From Bradyrhizobium ivorense (GTDB lineage: Bacteria > Pseudomonadota > Alphaproteobacteria > Rhizobiales > Xanthobacteraceae): a DNA stretch of 64,000 nucleotides. The first letter of the stretch is position 1. The number at the start of each line of letters is the position of its first letter. The DNA is taken from contig NZ_CAADFC020000011.1 of NCBI RefSeq assembly GCF_900696085.1, forward strand, positions 186,001 to 250,000. Reading direction: 5' to 3'. A program made the translations under genes and the position numbers. The notes under the pieces are model-generated. The model worked only from the letters and a program-made list of their open reading frames with translations, was not told the DNA's origin and did no database searches. This document shows positions 18,383-27,944 of this stretch, in pieces.

Positions 18383-19411
18383 GTGAAAAACAGCCCTCCT
18401 TCAAGACTAACGTGCGGCATTTTCGACCATTTGGACGACGACGGCCGCGATGTCGCGCGACAATACGAAGATCGCCTCAAGTTGGCGGAGGTGTGTGATT
18501 CCCTGGGATTTTACGCTTATCACCTAGCCGAGCACCACTGCACACCACATGGCAGAGGGCCGTCGCCGAATCTGTTTTTATCAAGCGTAGCGCAGCGTAC
18601 CCAGAGACTGCGCGTTGGTCCGCTGGTCCTGTTGCTCAACCTCTATCATCCTTTGCGCGCATTCGAAGAGATCTGCATGCTTGACCAATTGAGCGGCGGC
18701 AGGCTCGAGCTCGGTATCGGACGTGGCTCCCTGCCAACCGAATGGGGCTATTTCGGCGTCAGCGCGGACGCGGCGCCAGAGCGTTATGAGGAAGCCAGCG
18801 AAATCCTAAATGCCGCGCTGAAGGGGCATACGCTATCCTATCACGGACGATTTTTTGAGCTGAGCGAGATACCTTTGACCATGAAGCCTCATCAGCATCC
18901 ATATCCGCCGACCTGGATCACGAGCAGTCGGACCGAATCAGCGGAGTGGGCCGCTGCAAATGGCGCCAATCTGGCGTGCCAAGGCCGCTCCTCTGCTGTT
19001 CGAAACATTACGAATGCGTTCCGCTCGCATCGGGCGCGCATGACAGACGCGGACGATCGAGAGCCGTTTCTTGGTCTGCTCCGCATGGTCGTGATTGCGC
19101 AGTCTGACCGAGACGCCCATGTAGCAGCGGAAACCGCTTATCAGCGATGGCTCGAAAGCTTTAGATTCGCTTACGAGCTGAACGCCATTCCGACACCACC
19201 TAACCTGCCGTTGACCTTCGATGCAGCGCTCGAGAACGAATTGTGCGTCGTCGGAACGCCAGCTTCCGTCCGACAGCTCCTTCTTAACCAGATGGAGGAA
19301 GCAGGGGCCAACTACCTACTTTGCCAGCTTGCGTTCGGGAATCTCCCGCTGGAAACTTCTCTATACACCGCAACCACAATCAGATCCGAAATCATCGCTG
19401 GTTTTGGCTGA
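18383..19411 (+). CDS. LLM-class (luciferase-like) flavin-dependent monooxygenase
   Basis: A 342-residue bacterial-luciferase-fold protein that should use FMNH2 or F420 to oxidise an unknown small molecule. Family features: YAYHLAEHHC with the family histidines near residue 48, RVGPLVLLLNLYHPLRAFEEICMLDQLSGGRLELGIGRG around residues 75-115, and PPTWITSSR later. It is a single gene flanked by IS debris and empty DNA, so no pathway can be read from neighbours. Confidence 0.85.
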   Translation: MKNSPPSRLTCGIFDHLDDDGRDVARQYEDRLKLAEVCDSLGFYAYHLAEHHCTPHGRGPSPNLFLSSVAQRTQRLRVGPLVLLLNLYHPLRAFEEICMLDQLSGGRLELGIGRGSLPTEWGYFGVSADAAPERYEEASEILNAALKGHTLSYHGRFFELSEIPLTMKPHQHPYPPTWITSSRTESAEWAAANGANLACQGRSSAVRNITNAFRSHRARMTDADDREPFLGLLRMVVIAQSDRDAHVAAETAYQRWLESFRFAYELNAIPTPPNLPLTFDAALENELCVVGTPASVRQLLLNQMEEAGANYLLCQLAFGNLPLETSLYTATTIRSEIIAGFG

Positions 19412-20547
19412 CAATGACTATCCGATTTTTGCACCTCAGAGAGGCTGCGCATCGCGACCTCCATCTATGATCGGCCGTCCTGCCGAAGGCGCATATTCAG
19501 GGCCTCCTGCCTTACTCAGCAGGGGGTCCACAGACCGATGAGGACTGAATCGCCTCGATCACCATCGTGGCGGCCTCTCGGCCGATGTCGTCGGGTGACG
19601 CGAACTGATTTGGAGAGCTGCGAGCATGTCAAGCCAACTATGTTCATATGCCGCTGACCTCGTGCGTCTTGCAGAGCGGATCGACCTCGATCGCGCGCGC
19701 TATCCGCGCGCTGGATGCATCCCATCAAAACTTTCGATTTTACCGTTCTTAACCAAATACCCCATAGTCAATCGCCGATTTTCGGAAAGCACCCTTCACG
19801 AACCACGTGTGACAATGAACCCAATTTGCTTTGAGCATAGTCGCAGAGCATCCCCCGCCGCGCGTGCCTGCATCCCTAATGAGACTTCCCCATCCTGCAA
19901 ATCGCGGCACGTGCCGCCCACATATAGTCGGACGGCGCATCGCAGCGTCCCACGCGCTACCTACCGCGTAGTCGCCGACCTAATCGTCATCATGTTAAAG
20001 GCGCTCCAGGAGCTTGGCTCTCACGTAGTCTTATTGGCTGGGGTCCATGCGTGCGCCGGCTAGACTTCGGACAAGCGAACTGCGCCCTCGGCCAAGGCGA
20101 ACCGGACCTGTCGCCCCGAATCGCCTGCCCACACCGTCAAGCCGGTGCTGCGACGGCCTCCAGGAGATACCTGGCTGTCAGCTATCTGACCACCCCATCT
20201 GTAAGACATATTTCTCCGGTCACGAGGAGACACTGCTGTCGACTTGCGTGACCAGACGGGCTTCGCAGTATTACTGCGCGCGCCTGCGCCCCTACGTCAT
20301 CGTGGTCAGGGATTCTCACTCCGCTCGCGCCCTCAGTGCTACTCGGCGCCGGCCGCCTCCACCCGCTTTCTGCAAACTTGCACCGTGGTCATCTCATTCT
20401 ATGCGCTGTGCGCGACTGACTGCACGCGTGCACAGCTTTCTGCAGCGGCAATTCGTTCTCGTCACGCGCCTGCAGCGCCGCGAGCGGGACAAAGGACGCA
20501 CCTCTTTACTTAACCTACCCTGCTTTTAATTACTCTGGAGCAACACT
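19412..20547. other. Gene-poor stretch
   Basis: About 1.1 kb with no supported gene. A short minus-strand piece near 19530-19600 could read FASPDDIGREAATMVIEAIQ, faintly like a LacI-type regulator end, but is too short to call. Confidence 0.4.
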
Positions 20548-20922
20548 GTGGAACTCGACCCTTCCAATTCACGCATACAGGACCTGAAGCACCGCATCGA
20601 CCTGCAACTGGACATCGTTGCCGCCCTCATTGGCGAAGACGGCAACGAGCTCGAAGCGGTCCGGCTGCTTAACGCACTCACAAACGAAATGATAAATGCG
20701 GAGCTTGCGCTCGGTCAGCTCGACGATGCAAGGACCAGTGGGCGCACTGGCGACGGGCAAACAGCGCGAATGTCGGCGGACCGCGGCATCTATCATCCAG
20801 AGGACCTTCAGGTTTTGGGCCAGCTTTTCGATCAAGTAGTGGCAGCTTTACCTGAGGCTCTGCGCACGCCTGCCAACCGAATTAAGATCGCCACGCTAAT
20901 TCTGTCGCGTGCAGCGGAGTGA
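20548..20922 (+). CDS. Hypothetical protein, 124 residues
   Basis: GTG start (product MELDPSNSRIQDLKHRIDLQ) with CTGGAG upstream. Residues 1-60 are helical and acidic; residues 80-122 (YHPEDLQVLGQLFDQVVAAL onward) form a module also found in the small frame at 15151. No known domain. Two copies of the module within 6 kb suggest a duplicated island-specific family. Confidence 0.6.
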   Translation: MELDPSNSRIQDLKHRIDLQLDIVAALIGEDGNELEAVRLLNALTNEMINAELALGQLDDARTSGRTGDGQTARMSADRGIYHPEDLQVLGQLFDQVVAALPEALRTPANRIKIATLILSRAAE

Positions 20923-21973
20923 CGTTCGATTCCGTGTTCTCCGGCCGTTGACGACGCGCTGAAAAGCCATTCATAGCTGGGCCGCCGGCGCGCTGAGGTT
21001 TTGCGCGCCGAGTACGCAGCAAGGCTCAAGATTGAATGGGCCTATCGTCTCGCGAACGAGTCGTTGCCCCGTCATATTGCAACTGTCCCGCATCGCCGCG
21101 GGTCCGAAGAGGTGCTATCGCGCCGGAGAGACGCGATTGCCTCTCATCTCAGCCGGACTTTCTTGTATCAAGTACTTCGTATTTATAGTGCCTTATATGC
21201 CGCAGCTAACTCCACCACCATAGCGAATGAACGCGAAGCTGACGTATGTGGCGAAGCACAGGCACGGTTGTCTCGTCCGGTCTAGTGTTTGACATTGGCC
21301 TCGATGGTCCCGCGCTTGTGTTGCGGCAACACTCTTTCATCCCGCAACGCACTACAGTCCACAATGCCTTGCGGGATGACACCAACCAAGATCATCGAAA
21401 TTGCCCGCATCACGTCGCCGTCTTCTCTGCCGCACACCACTTGAAGCAAAACGTCACGCCACGCAGCCATGCGCACGGGTCGAACAACAGAAAGACGGCC
21501 GTGCCGTCGACACGTGTCAGAACGCCAACAAACACTGTCCGGAACGTGTCACGCGCCTAGAAGACGAATCGCACAAAACGGACAATACTGGGATTCAAGC
21601 GCTTCGTATTTCGAGGTTTCGGATGTGGTGAACGGTCAGCACGTCCGCAACGACCGTAGCGTCGACCAATCTGGACCGCTCTTCTGATTTCTTGGATTGG
21701 CCACCACCGATTGCAAGCAATTCGGGCAATTTAGCAAAGCGCGCAACAACGCTCGCACGCCTCAAGTGATACAGAATCATTCGAATTGAGTTTGCACTAC
21801 GACGTTCGGTCATCCCCGCTTCAATAAGCGTCTATATAAACCTCATTGTAGCCCCGAGAGTAGCTCGATACGCGAACGCGCCTGCGGACCCGATCTCTTG
21901 CTTGATAGGCCACCGGCACTCGGTGCTTCGAAAACGCCACTTTTTCGTGTTTAGAATTCGATTGGAGTTTGAG
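20923..21973. other. Gene-poor stretch
   Basis: About 1 kb; several overlapping short frames on both strands, none with a ribosome site or recognisable product. Confidence 0.4.
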
Positions 21974-22231
21974 ATGGATCAGATCTCATCAAATCAGATG
22001 CAGGTGCCAGAGGTTCTCGTGAGCGTCGCATTTGACAAGGCGTGGCGCTTTGTCGAGAAGGATCCGCTGCTGGCACATAATCACAAGACAGTGCTTCATA
22101 GCCGATTGCGAGCTTCCCTGGAGTGTTCGATCAGGAACGGAGAACGGAATACCTTGCAGTTGGCGAACGAGGCGATTCGCAAATTGCGCGCAGAACTGAC
22201 AGCCTCGAGCAAGCAGCAAGATCGCTCATAA
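21974..22231 (+). CDS. Small hypothetical protein, 85 residues
   Basis: ATG at 21974 with GGAG seven bases upstream; product MDQISSNQMQVPEVLVSVAF and on. Composition is that of a soluble helical protein, with a polar C-terminal helix (ANEAIRKLRAELTASSKQQ). No family recognised. Confidence 0.5.
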   Translation: MDQISSNQMQVPEVLVSVAFDKAWRFVEKDPLLAHNHKTVLHSRLRASLECSIRNGERNTLQLANEAIRKLRAELTASSKQQDRS

Positions 22232-22867
22232 CTTCCGCGGCAAGAACGATCAGCTATGTCACGGCTCTCCGCGATCTTAGGTCGCAGATGAGCATGCTCC
22301 ATACATCGTTGTCGAATTATTCCTCCACGACTATTCTGCGCCCAACCGCTTATCAACCAATGCAGCTGGTGCAAAGCTCCAAGCGCTGGGCCAGTCAGCT
22401 AGAAGCCAGGGTAAGCGACGACGCGACCGGACAAGCTCGCTGTTCCTTGGCGCGACACTGTGCATATGAAGATTCTACTCATGCCCTAAACTCGGCACGA
22501 GTTTGTACAACTTCAGCGTAATGGCTCGTTAAGCGCTGCCGCATCCGCAACGGCGCAGTAAAATAGCTACTAGAAGTAGGCCAGCCGCGCCGAGCTTTTT
22601 TGGCTCCTCCTCTGGCGCACAGAACCGTTGAGGATCGTGCAGGAGTTACGATCGGCGCGGTATTGATCTTCGCTCACTGCGCGTGCCTCTCGGAGAAGGG
22701 CATCTTGGTCTGGCTGTGCATGGCGATGGATGCGCGCTCAACAATCTGACGCAGCGTTCGATTCAACCCATTTCTTCCAAAACAATGTTGTGCTGCAGTT
22801 ACAGCAATTCGCGACGATGTTGTTAAGACGCACAGCGCCGGGGGGCATCGAAAGGAACAACACTCGA
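22232..22867. other. Intergenic, upstream of porin
   Basis: No supported gene. The part near 22840 must carry the porin promoter; no operator was recognised. Confidence 0.4.
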
Positions 22868-23593
22868 ATGAAGAATTTGCTGATTCTGACTGCATGCATC
22901 GGCGCAATCGGTGCGGCCGCTCCCGCATTTGGCGCGGACTTCGCCGCGCAGCCCCTCAACGTCAAGGCGCCCCCGCAGCCGGTTGCAGCCCCAATTACCG
23001 ACTGGACCGGCTACTATATCGGTATCAATGGGGGCTGGGGATCGAGCCACAATTGCTGGGATTTCAATGGCGTCACCCCCGAGGGCTGCCACAATGCGGC
23101 TGGAGCCACCGTCGGTGGCCAGATTGGCTATCGTTGGCAGATCTTCAATACAGTCTATGGCATCGAGGGTCAGGGCAACTGGGCCGATTTCAGCGGCTCC
23201 AATGTCAGCACCGCCTTCCCCGCAGATGTCATTGGCACCAAGACGGATGCATTCGGCTTGCTCACCGGTCACATCGGCTACGCGATCAATGCCGTTCTGA
23301 TCTACGCCAAGGGCGGTGCTGCGGTGACCAGCAACACCTACCACATCAATTCAGTGACTACTGGAGCCGGGATTACCAGGAACGACGATGTGCGTTGGGG
23401 TGGTGCGCTAGGCGCTGGAGTCGAAGTCAGCCTCACGCCGAGCTGGTCGGCCGGCGTTGAGTATGACCACTTGTTCATGCAGGGCAGCAGCGTGCTCTTC
23501 CCAACATCCGGTGTCGGCGATCGCGTCCACCAGGACGTCGATCTCATCACGGCACGGCTCAATTACAAGTTCAGCCCGGCGTTTGGCAGATAG
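22868..23593 (+). CDS. Outer-membrane beta-barrel protein (Omp25/Omp31-like)
   Basis: Start at 22868 with AAGGA upstream, signal peptide MKNLLILTACIGAIGAAAPAFGA, then the family hallmark DWTGYYIGINGGWG. The 241 residues end in the outer-membrane targeting pattern LNYKFSPAFGR, with alternating hydrophobic residues. Such small porin-like proteins are abundant in Bradyrhizobium (several copies per genome). It stands alone and is closed by a strong terminator. Confidence 0.88.
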   Translation: MKNLLILTACIGAIGAAAPAFGADFAAQPLNVKAPPQPVAAPITDWTGYYIGINGGWGSSHNCWDFNGVTPEGCHNAAGATVGGQIGYRWQIFNTVYGIEGQGNWADFSGSNVSTAFPADVIGTKTDAFGLLTGHIGYAINAVLIYAKGGAAVTSNTYHINSVTTGAGITRNDDVRWGGALGAGVEVSLTPSWSAGVEYDHLFMQGSSVLFPTSGVGDRVHQDVDLITARLNYKFSPAFGR

Positions 23594-23624
23594 TGATATC
23601 CACACGCTTGCGGCGTCGAATCGA

Positions 23625-23653
23625 GAACCCCGACAGTCGGTCGGGGTTCTTTC
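23625..23653 (+). terminator. Rho-independent terminator after the porin
   Basis: Stem GAACCCCGAC / GTCGGGGTTC with a five-base loop followed by TTTCG; ten perfect pairs, 31 bases after the stop codon. Confidence 0.85.
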
Positions 23654-23921
23654 GTCAAGTCCCTTTAGCCAGCAGGCACTCCTGCCGGATTTTTCGAAGC
23701 ACCAGTCGTCCAAGCTGAAGCATAGGCCAGATGAAACGCAGCGCCGTGCTCTAACACCCGTTGAGGGCTCCGCCCCGACGCGACGATAAGTTGCAATCGC
23801 TTGCCTCAACAGAAGTGCGCGCTCTGCAACTTCAGTAAACATGGGCCGCGCAAAGACTTGCCGGAACCCGGGAGCAACAATGAACCGTTGGCGTCGCTTG
23901 CTCCCCATTCGAGTGAGCAAT

Positions 23922-24731
23922 TCAAAGAACATTGAGACGAATCGCCATAACGATTGCCTGGATCCGGCTGGTCGCACCCAACTTTCGCATCGCATTCTTG
24001 ATATGAAAATTGACGGTATTCTCGCTGATTTCCAGGATCATCCCAATTTCCCATGACGATTTTCCCTCCGCCACCCACCGCATGCAACTGATCTCCCGCT
24101 GCGACAGTGCCACCTTCTTCTCACCGCCATTATTGCAGGGGCGTGCGATCTCGCCATAGGCAGTATGAAAGAGCGAAGCCAATGCGTTGAGATGCCCGAT
24201 GCGGTCCTGAGGATCAACATCGTCGGATGGAGATGCAAACGACACCACCGATACTCGGCCGAGCGGCCCAAACAACGGCACGCTCATGCCATGCTTCAAG
24301 CCCGCCTCTCTGGCCTCATCCAGCACCCGTCTCTCATCGGGTAGAAGTTGATAGTGGTCGGCGAGTTGATCCCACAAAAACGGCCGCGAGAGCGTCGGCG
24401 TGCGCCGTACCACCGGATCGATAGTGTGATACTTGCGTTTGAAGTATCGGTCGCACCAATCTGGTGGCCACTTCACTGCCACGGTTGGGGGTGGATATTC
24501 CGCCAGCCGAAGCGGCTCGACGAAGTTGAGGGCGCCATAAGCAACTTCACTGAAACCCTCCTCGGTGGCGCAGCTTACAAGGAGCTCGAACAGCGCTCTG
24601 AGCGAATGCGTCTGGTTTGCGCATTCCGTGAAGCTAAAACGATCCATGATGGGCGGCTCAGGACGCCGATCAAGGTCGGTGCCGCTGCGTTCGATTGCGC
24701 TTGTTTCAGGCGGAGCCAAGTTGCATTCCAT
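23922..24731 (-). CDS. LuxR-type transcription regulator (solo)
   Basis: An autoinducer-binding domain (about residues 40-190; WPPDWCDRYFKRKYHTIDPV carries the family's W/Y/D pattern) followed by a GerE-type helix-turn-helix (LSQREISCMRWVAEGKSSWE, then EISENTVNFHIKNAMRKLG). The ATG at 24731 has AGGAG eight bases before it and gives 269 residues; the ATG at 24647 would give 241 without a clear ribosome site. No luxI-type synthase is nearby, so it is a solo receptor for self or plant signals. Confidence 0.88.
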   Translation of the reverse strand: MECNLAPPETSAIERSGTDLDRRPEPPIMDRFSFTECANQTHSLRALFELLVSCATEEGFSEVAYGALNFVEPLRLAEYPPPTVAVKWPPDWCDRYFKRKYHTIDPVVRRTPTLSRPFLWDQLADHYQLLPDERRVLDEAREAGLKHGMSVPLFGPLGRVSVVSFASPSDDVDPQDRIGHLNALASLFHTAYGEIARPCNNGGEKKVALSQREISCMRWVAEGKSSWEIGMILEISENTVNFHIKNAMRKLGATSRIQAIVMAIRLNVL

Positions 24732-25787
24732 GGCCTGAACTCCTGGGTTTGCTCTTCGTGAGGTCTGGAGCGCTCGCATGCTGCCCTGACGCCATTTCCA
24801 AATTCGGTGCCCTGCCGCCCACTGCGGCGGCGTGATCGTCTCCGTCAAACAGCCGAGGCGCCGCCGCTATCCCGTGTCTGAAACCGAGCAACGCGACGCA
24901 ACCGCAGCGCCTATACCCATTCAATTTGATCCACCCGGCTCGCCGGCGACGCGCTGGCAATCTAGGAATCGCCGCAGGGTCGGCCACTTTGATTGGCCTG
25001 CGCTCTCGATTCCTGACGCATACTCGCCCAGAACGTCTGAGGGCTGGTTTGGCCGGCGTGCGCGGCTCGCGGATTTGAGGAAATCCGGCTGCGCTAACGG
25101 TTCAGCCGGCGATGCGAACCAACCGGTTGCGGCGTCAGCATAGGTCAGATTGGATCGTGCGAAACCAAGGTCCGGCGCGAATGAAGCTTCGCTGCATGTC
25201 AAGGCCGAGCACGAGCAGACTATAGGCACTGAGCGTCCTGAACGAGGTGAGCTAGGGTACGCCGACCCGCTCGCCGGCGCCGGCTTCCGACTGCGTAATG
25301 TCACCGTCGATGCTCTGCTTGCCGGCGAAGGTGATAGGGGCGTCATCTTTCTTCTTTCTTCCCCCTCTTGCGAATTCGCATCGCCAGCTCTTGGCCGATC
25401 CTGCGCCCCTCCGCGGCGTCGGGGACGCGATCGATAAGCAGCATGCAGCAGAAACCGCAAAAGGTAACGACCTAGCATCAATGCGCGGTCTCGGAGGGGC
25501 TCGCAGGTCGGGCGCGAACAAATCGACGGGGCGAATAGAAGCGATGCGACGAGAGATACGCGATGTCGCAAGAGCTCCTTGACGCAGAGGACACGTTGCA
25601 TGTGCATCTCCAGAAGGGAGAGGACTTGGGACCGGACCAGCAAGTGTCATACCAATTTTTGTGTTTGCACAATCAGCCGTGGAAACAAGGGTTTGGCAGA
25701 GGGGCGGTTCCCGTACATGGCGCATTGAAGCAATCGTGACATCGGGAGGAAACGCGACAGCACCATTTGCGCGAGCCGCGGCACTAA

Positions 25788-25801
25788 TTGATCCAGATCA
25801 A
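25788..25801. promoter_or_regulatory. FixK/FNR-type binding site
   Basis: TTGATCCAGATCAA is a perfect palindrome fitting TTGAT-N4-ATCAA. If it activates to the right, transcription would begin near 25836, about 425 bases before the TauE-like gene; to the left there is no recognisable gene. Confidence 0.5.
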
Positions 25802-26040
25802 AAAGAATGCCGTTCTCGCGACGGCAGCCCTCCAACGCGTCGGTGTGCCAAGCGCTGCGAACTTCTGGCCTGAAAGCACGGAGAGCGGTCGATCAGAGAT
25901 CGACGACAAACGCGGGTCCGATCACCGGCAACCGACCTTGCATGTGTAACGGCTCGGAATGCAACCGTGGGCGTCAGGCGAGGCCGGGAGTACTGCCTAC
26001 TCGACATGCATTGTCCATCCACCGGCAGCTGCAAGAGTCT

Positions 26041-26103
26041 TGAGCAGTCCAGTCAACTACCAACCTTGACAATTGATGGAGACGATCGACACATGGCAAT
26101 CGT
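26041..26103. repeat. Imperfect 60-base repeat, copy 1
   Basis: Shares TGAGCA, CAACTACCAA, GAGACGA and GACACA blocks in the same order and spacing with 30500-30557. Origin unknown; it may be a trimmed end of a mobile element. Confidence 0.5.
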
Positions 26104-26260
26104 CATGCAAGTTCGACTGACTATCGGTCCGGCCGCGCGAGTTCCGGCTAAACTCGGAATTCAAAGCAACAGCCCGACGGGAAAGACAATTGCACCTCGC
26201 CTCGGCAGGGCATCCTTGATGCGCAACCAAGGCGAAGAGCGTCGCCAAGACCGGTGAAGT

Positions 26261-26977
26261 ATGTTTTCTCTGGTGCTGGCGATCATCTCACTGCTCTATA
26301 CGACCGTTGGCCAGGCGGGTGGCACTGCATTCCTCGCGCTAATGGCTTTTGCTGCTCTGCCATCGACAGAGATGCGCCCGACGGCGCTTGGTCTCAACAT
26401 TGTTGTCGCGACTTACTCTACATGGGTCTTCAACCGCAACAAAGTCGTCGACTGGATAATGCTGCGTCCCCTTCTGCTTTCATCGATGCCGGCGGCGTTT
26501 GCCGGCGGCCTTATGGTGCTCGGAGAAGAGATTTATAAGACGCTGACCGGGGTCGTCCTTCTACTGGCAGGAGCCGTGATGATCATGCGGCGCGGCGGCG
26601 CCGCCGATCGCATTTACGAGAATCCGCTCTGGGGAACAGTGAGCATTGGAGCGGCCATCGGCCTGGTTTCCGGCCTGACCGGCGTCGGCGGCGGAGTGTT
26701 CCTCGCCCCGACGCTCATCGCCCTGAATTGGGCGTCGCCGAAGCAGACCGCCGCGCTGTCGCCCCCTTTTATTCTGGCTAATTCCGAAATCGGCTTCGTC
26801 GGAGCTCTTCTCGCTGGTCAATTTCCGTCTTCGTGTTTCGGGCTTTACGCAGTCGCCGCGCTGGGCGGCGCCGTTGCAGGCACGATGATCGGTCTGAAAT
26901 GGATGAGCCAGATAACTGTCAGGTTCATCCTCGTGGCGGTTCTATTCGTTGCCGGCATCCAATTGGTCTGCGCTTGA
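26261..26977 (+). CDS. TauE/SafE-family membrane exporter
   Basis: A 238-residue membrane protein of the sulfite/anion exporter TauE/SafE family: seven to eight hydrophobic segments in two halves, with the repeated family motif seen as TVGQAGGTAFLALMAF and SGLTGVGGGVFLAPTLIAL. Members export sulfite, sulfoacetate or related anions; the substrate cannot be read here. Stands alone. Confidence 0.85.
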   Translation: MFSLVLAIISLLYTTVGQAGGTAFLALMAFAALPSTEMRPTALGLNIVVATYSTWVFNRNKVVDWIMLRPLLLSSMPAAFAGGLMVLGEEIYKTLTGVVLLLAGAVMIMRRGGAADRIYENPLWGTVSIGAAIGLVSGLTGVGGGVFLAPTLIALNWASPKQTAALSPPFILANSEIGFVGALLAGQFPSSCFGLYAVAALGGAVAGTMIGLKWMSQITVRFILVAVLFVAGIQLVCA

Positions 26978-27944
26978 TTGCGCAGCAGCGCGACCAATGA
27001 AGACCTGAACCACATAATATTACGAAGATTGATAACTGCAAAAGCGAGCGCAAAAAACACGCGACATGAAGCGCTGAGGCGGAACAGAAACGCATCGTCA
27101 GATAGTGACTGCGTGTGAGAAGCTGGTCTAGCTCGCATCCGGGACTAGCAAAGCCTGACACTTGGTCGTGAATTGGTGAGCTGCTTGTATTCGGCCATGG
27201 GACGCCGCCGAGCCAAGGCGCCCCGACGCACTTTGCCGGGGTTGGAAGTGCGCCGGGTCCGCCCCGACATCATCAGTACATCCTTGACGATGCTTGTGGC
27301 AATGAGACAAGCAGCGTGGCGGAATTGAGGCCCATGCATTTTTTTTGCAACGCGGCGTCCAAATGCTTCCGTACGCGGCTCCAAGGGACTTGAATCTCAC
27401 GTCGCGTCAAGTTGTATGATCTCGCACTCGTCGGCCTCATCTAGTGAGCAACTTCTTGTTCATGGTATCGCAAGCCAGACGCGTCCTGCTCATGGCGTTT
27501 ATCTAAGAGGTGCCGCCTATAGCGAAGGTGAGCGGCGAGAAGCCACTCGCCTCACCGGACCTGCACGGGATGCTGGTTGCCTCGCGGTGATGTGTCGAGA
27601 TGGTGGATCACATCCACGATCGCAGCGCAGCCTTAAAGCCGTCGCAACCTGTGGATTTATAGCCTAGGGAACGCAGAAACGTGCTCAGATGAACGATTCC
27701 TTCGCGCAGGTTGATCGGAGGACGTCTAGCGGCTTCGAAGCTCATAAGAGAAGTTCATTCTTCGCACGACATGCCAATGATGCGCCACCTGTTCCTGTGT
27801 CGCGCGCTCGTCCCTGGATACCTCACGCCCCACGTCAGTCCCTAGGCAGTGATATCGAGAACGGAATCTCGATTTCGACCAGGTTCGGACCAGTTGACGT
27901 AACTCAAAGACACAGGGGGGCGCATCGGTCAGCTTTGCGGCTGT
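26978..27944. other. Intergenic TauE-hemN
   Basis: No supported gene; short frames near 27130-27400 and 27416-27667 lack ribosome sites. It holds a NolA-type element at 27390. Confidence 0.4.
27390..27420 (+). promoter_or_regulatory. NolA-type promoter element in front of hemN region
   Basis: TTGAAT, 19-base spacer CTCACGTCGCGTCAAGTTG, TATGAT. Same spacing and right half as the elements before nolA and nodD2, with a better -10. The next clear gene on the strand is hemN, about 520 bases on. Confidence 0.5.

Larger units (their letters stand above)
24732..26260. other. Gene-poor stretch with FixK-type site
   Basis: About 1.5 kb without a supported gene although long overlapping frames exist. 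It holds a perfect FixK/FNR site at 25788 and one copy of a 60-base repeat near 26041. Confidence 0.45.

Noticed and set aside
22500..22545. Minus-strand sequence resembling a NolA-type element
   Set aside because: Only the GAAGTTGTA part fits; the -35 and ACGT halves are missing.
24921..25643. 240-codon minus-strand frame
   Set aside because: Low-complexity, arginine/serine-rich product typical of a GC-rich shadow frame; no ribosome site or family.
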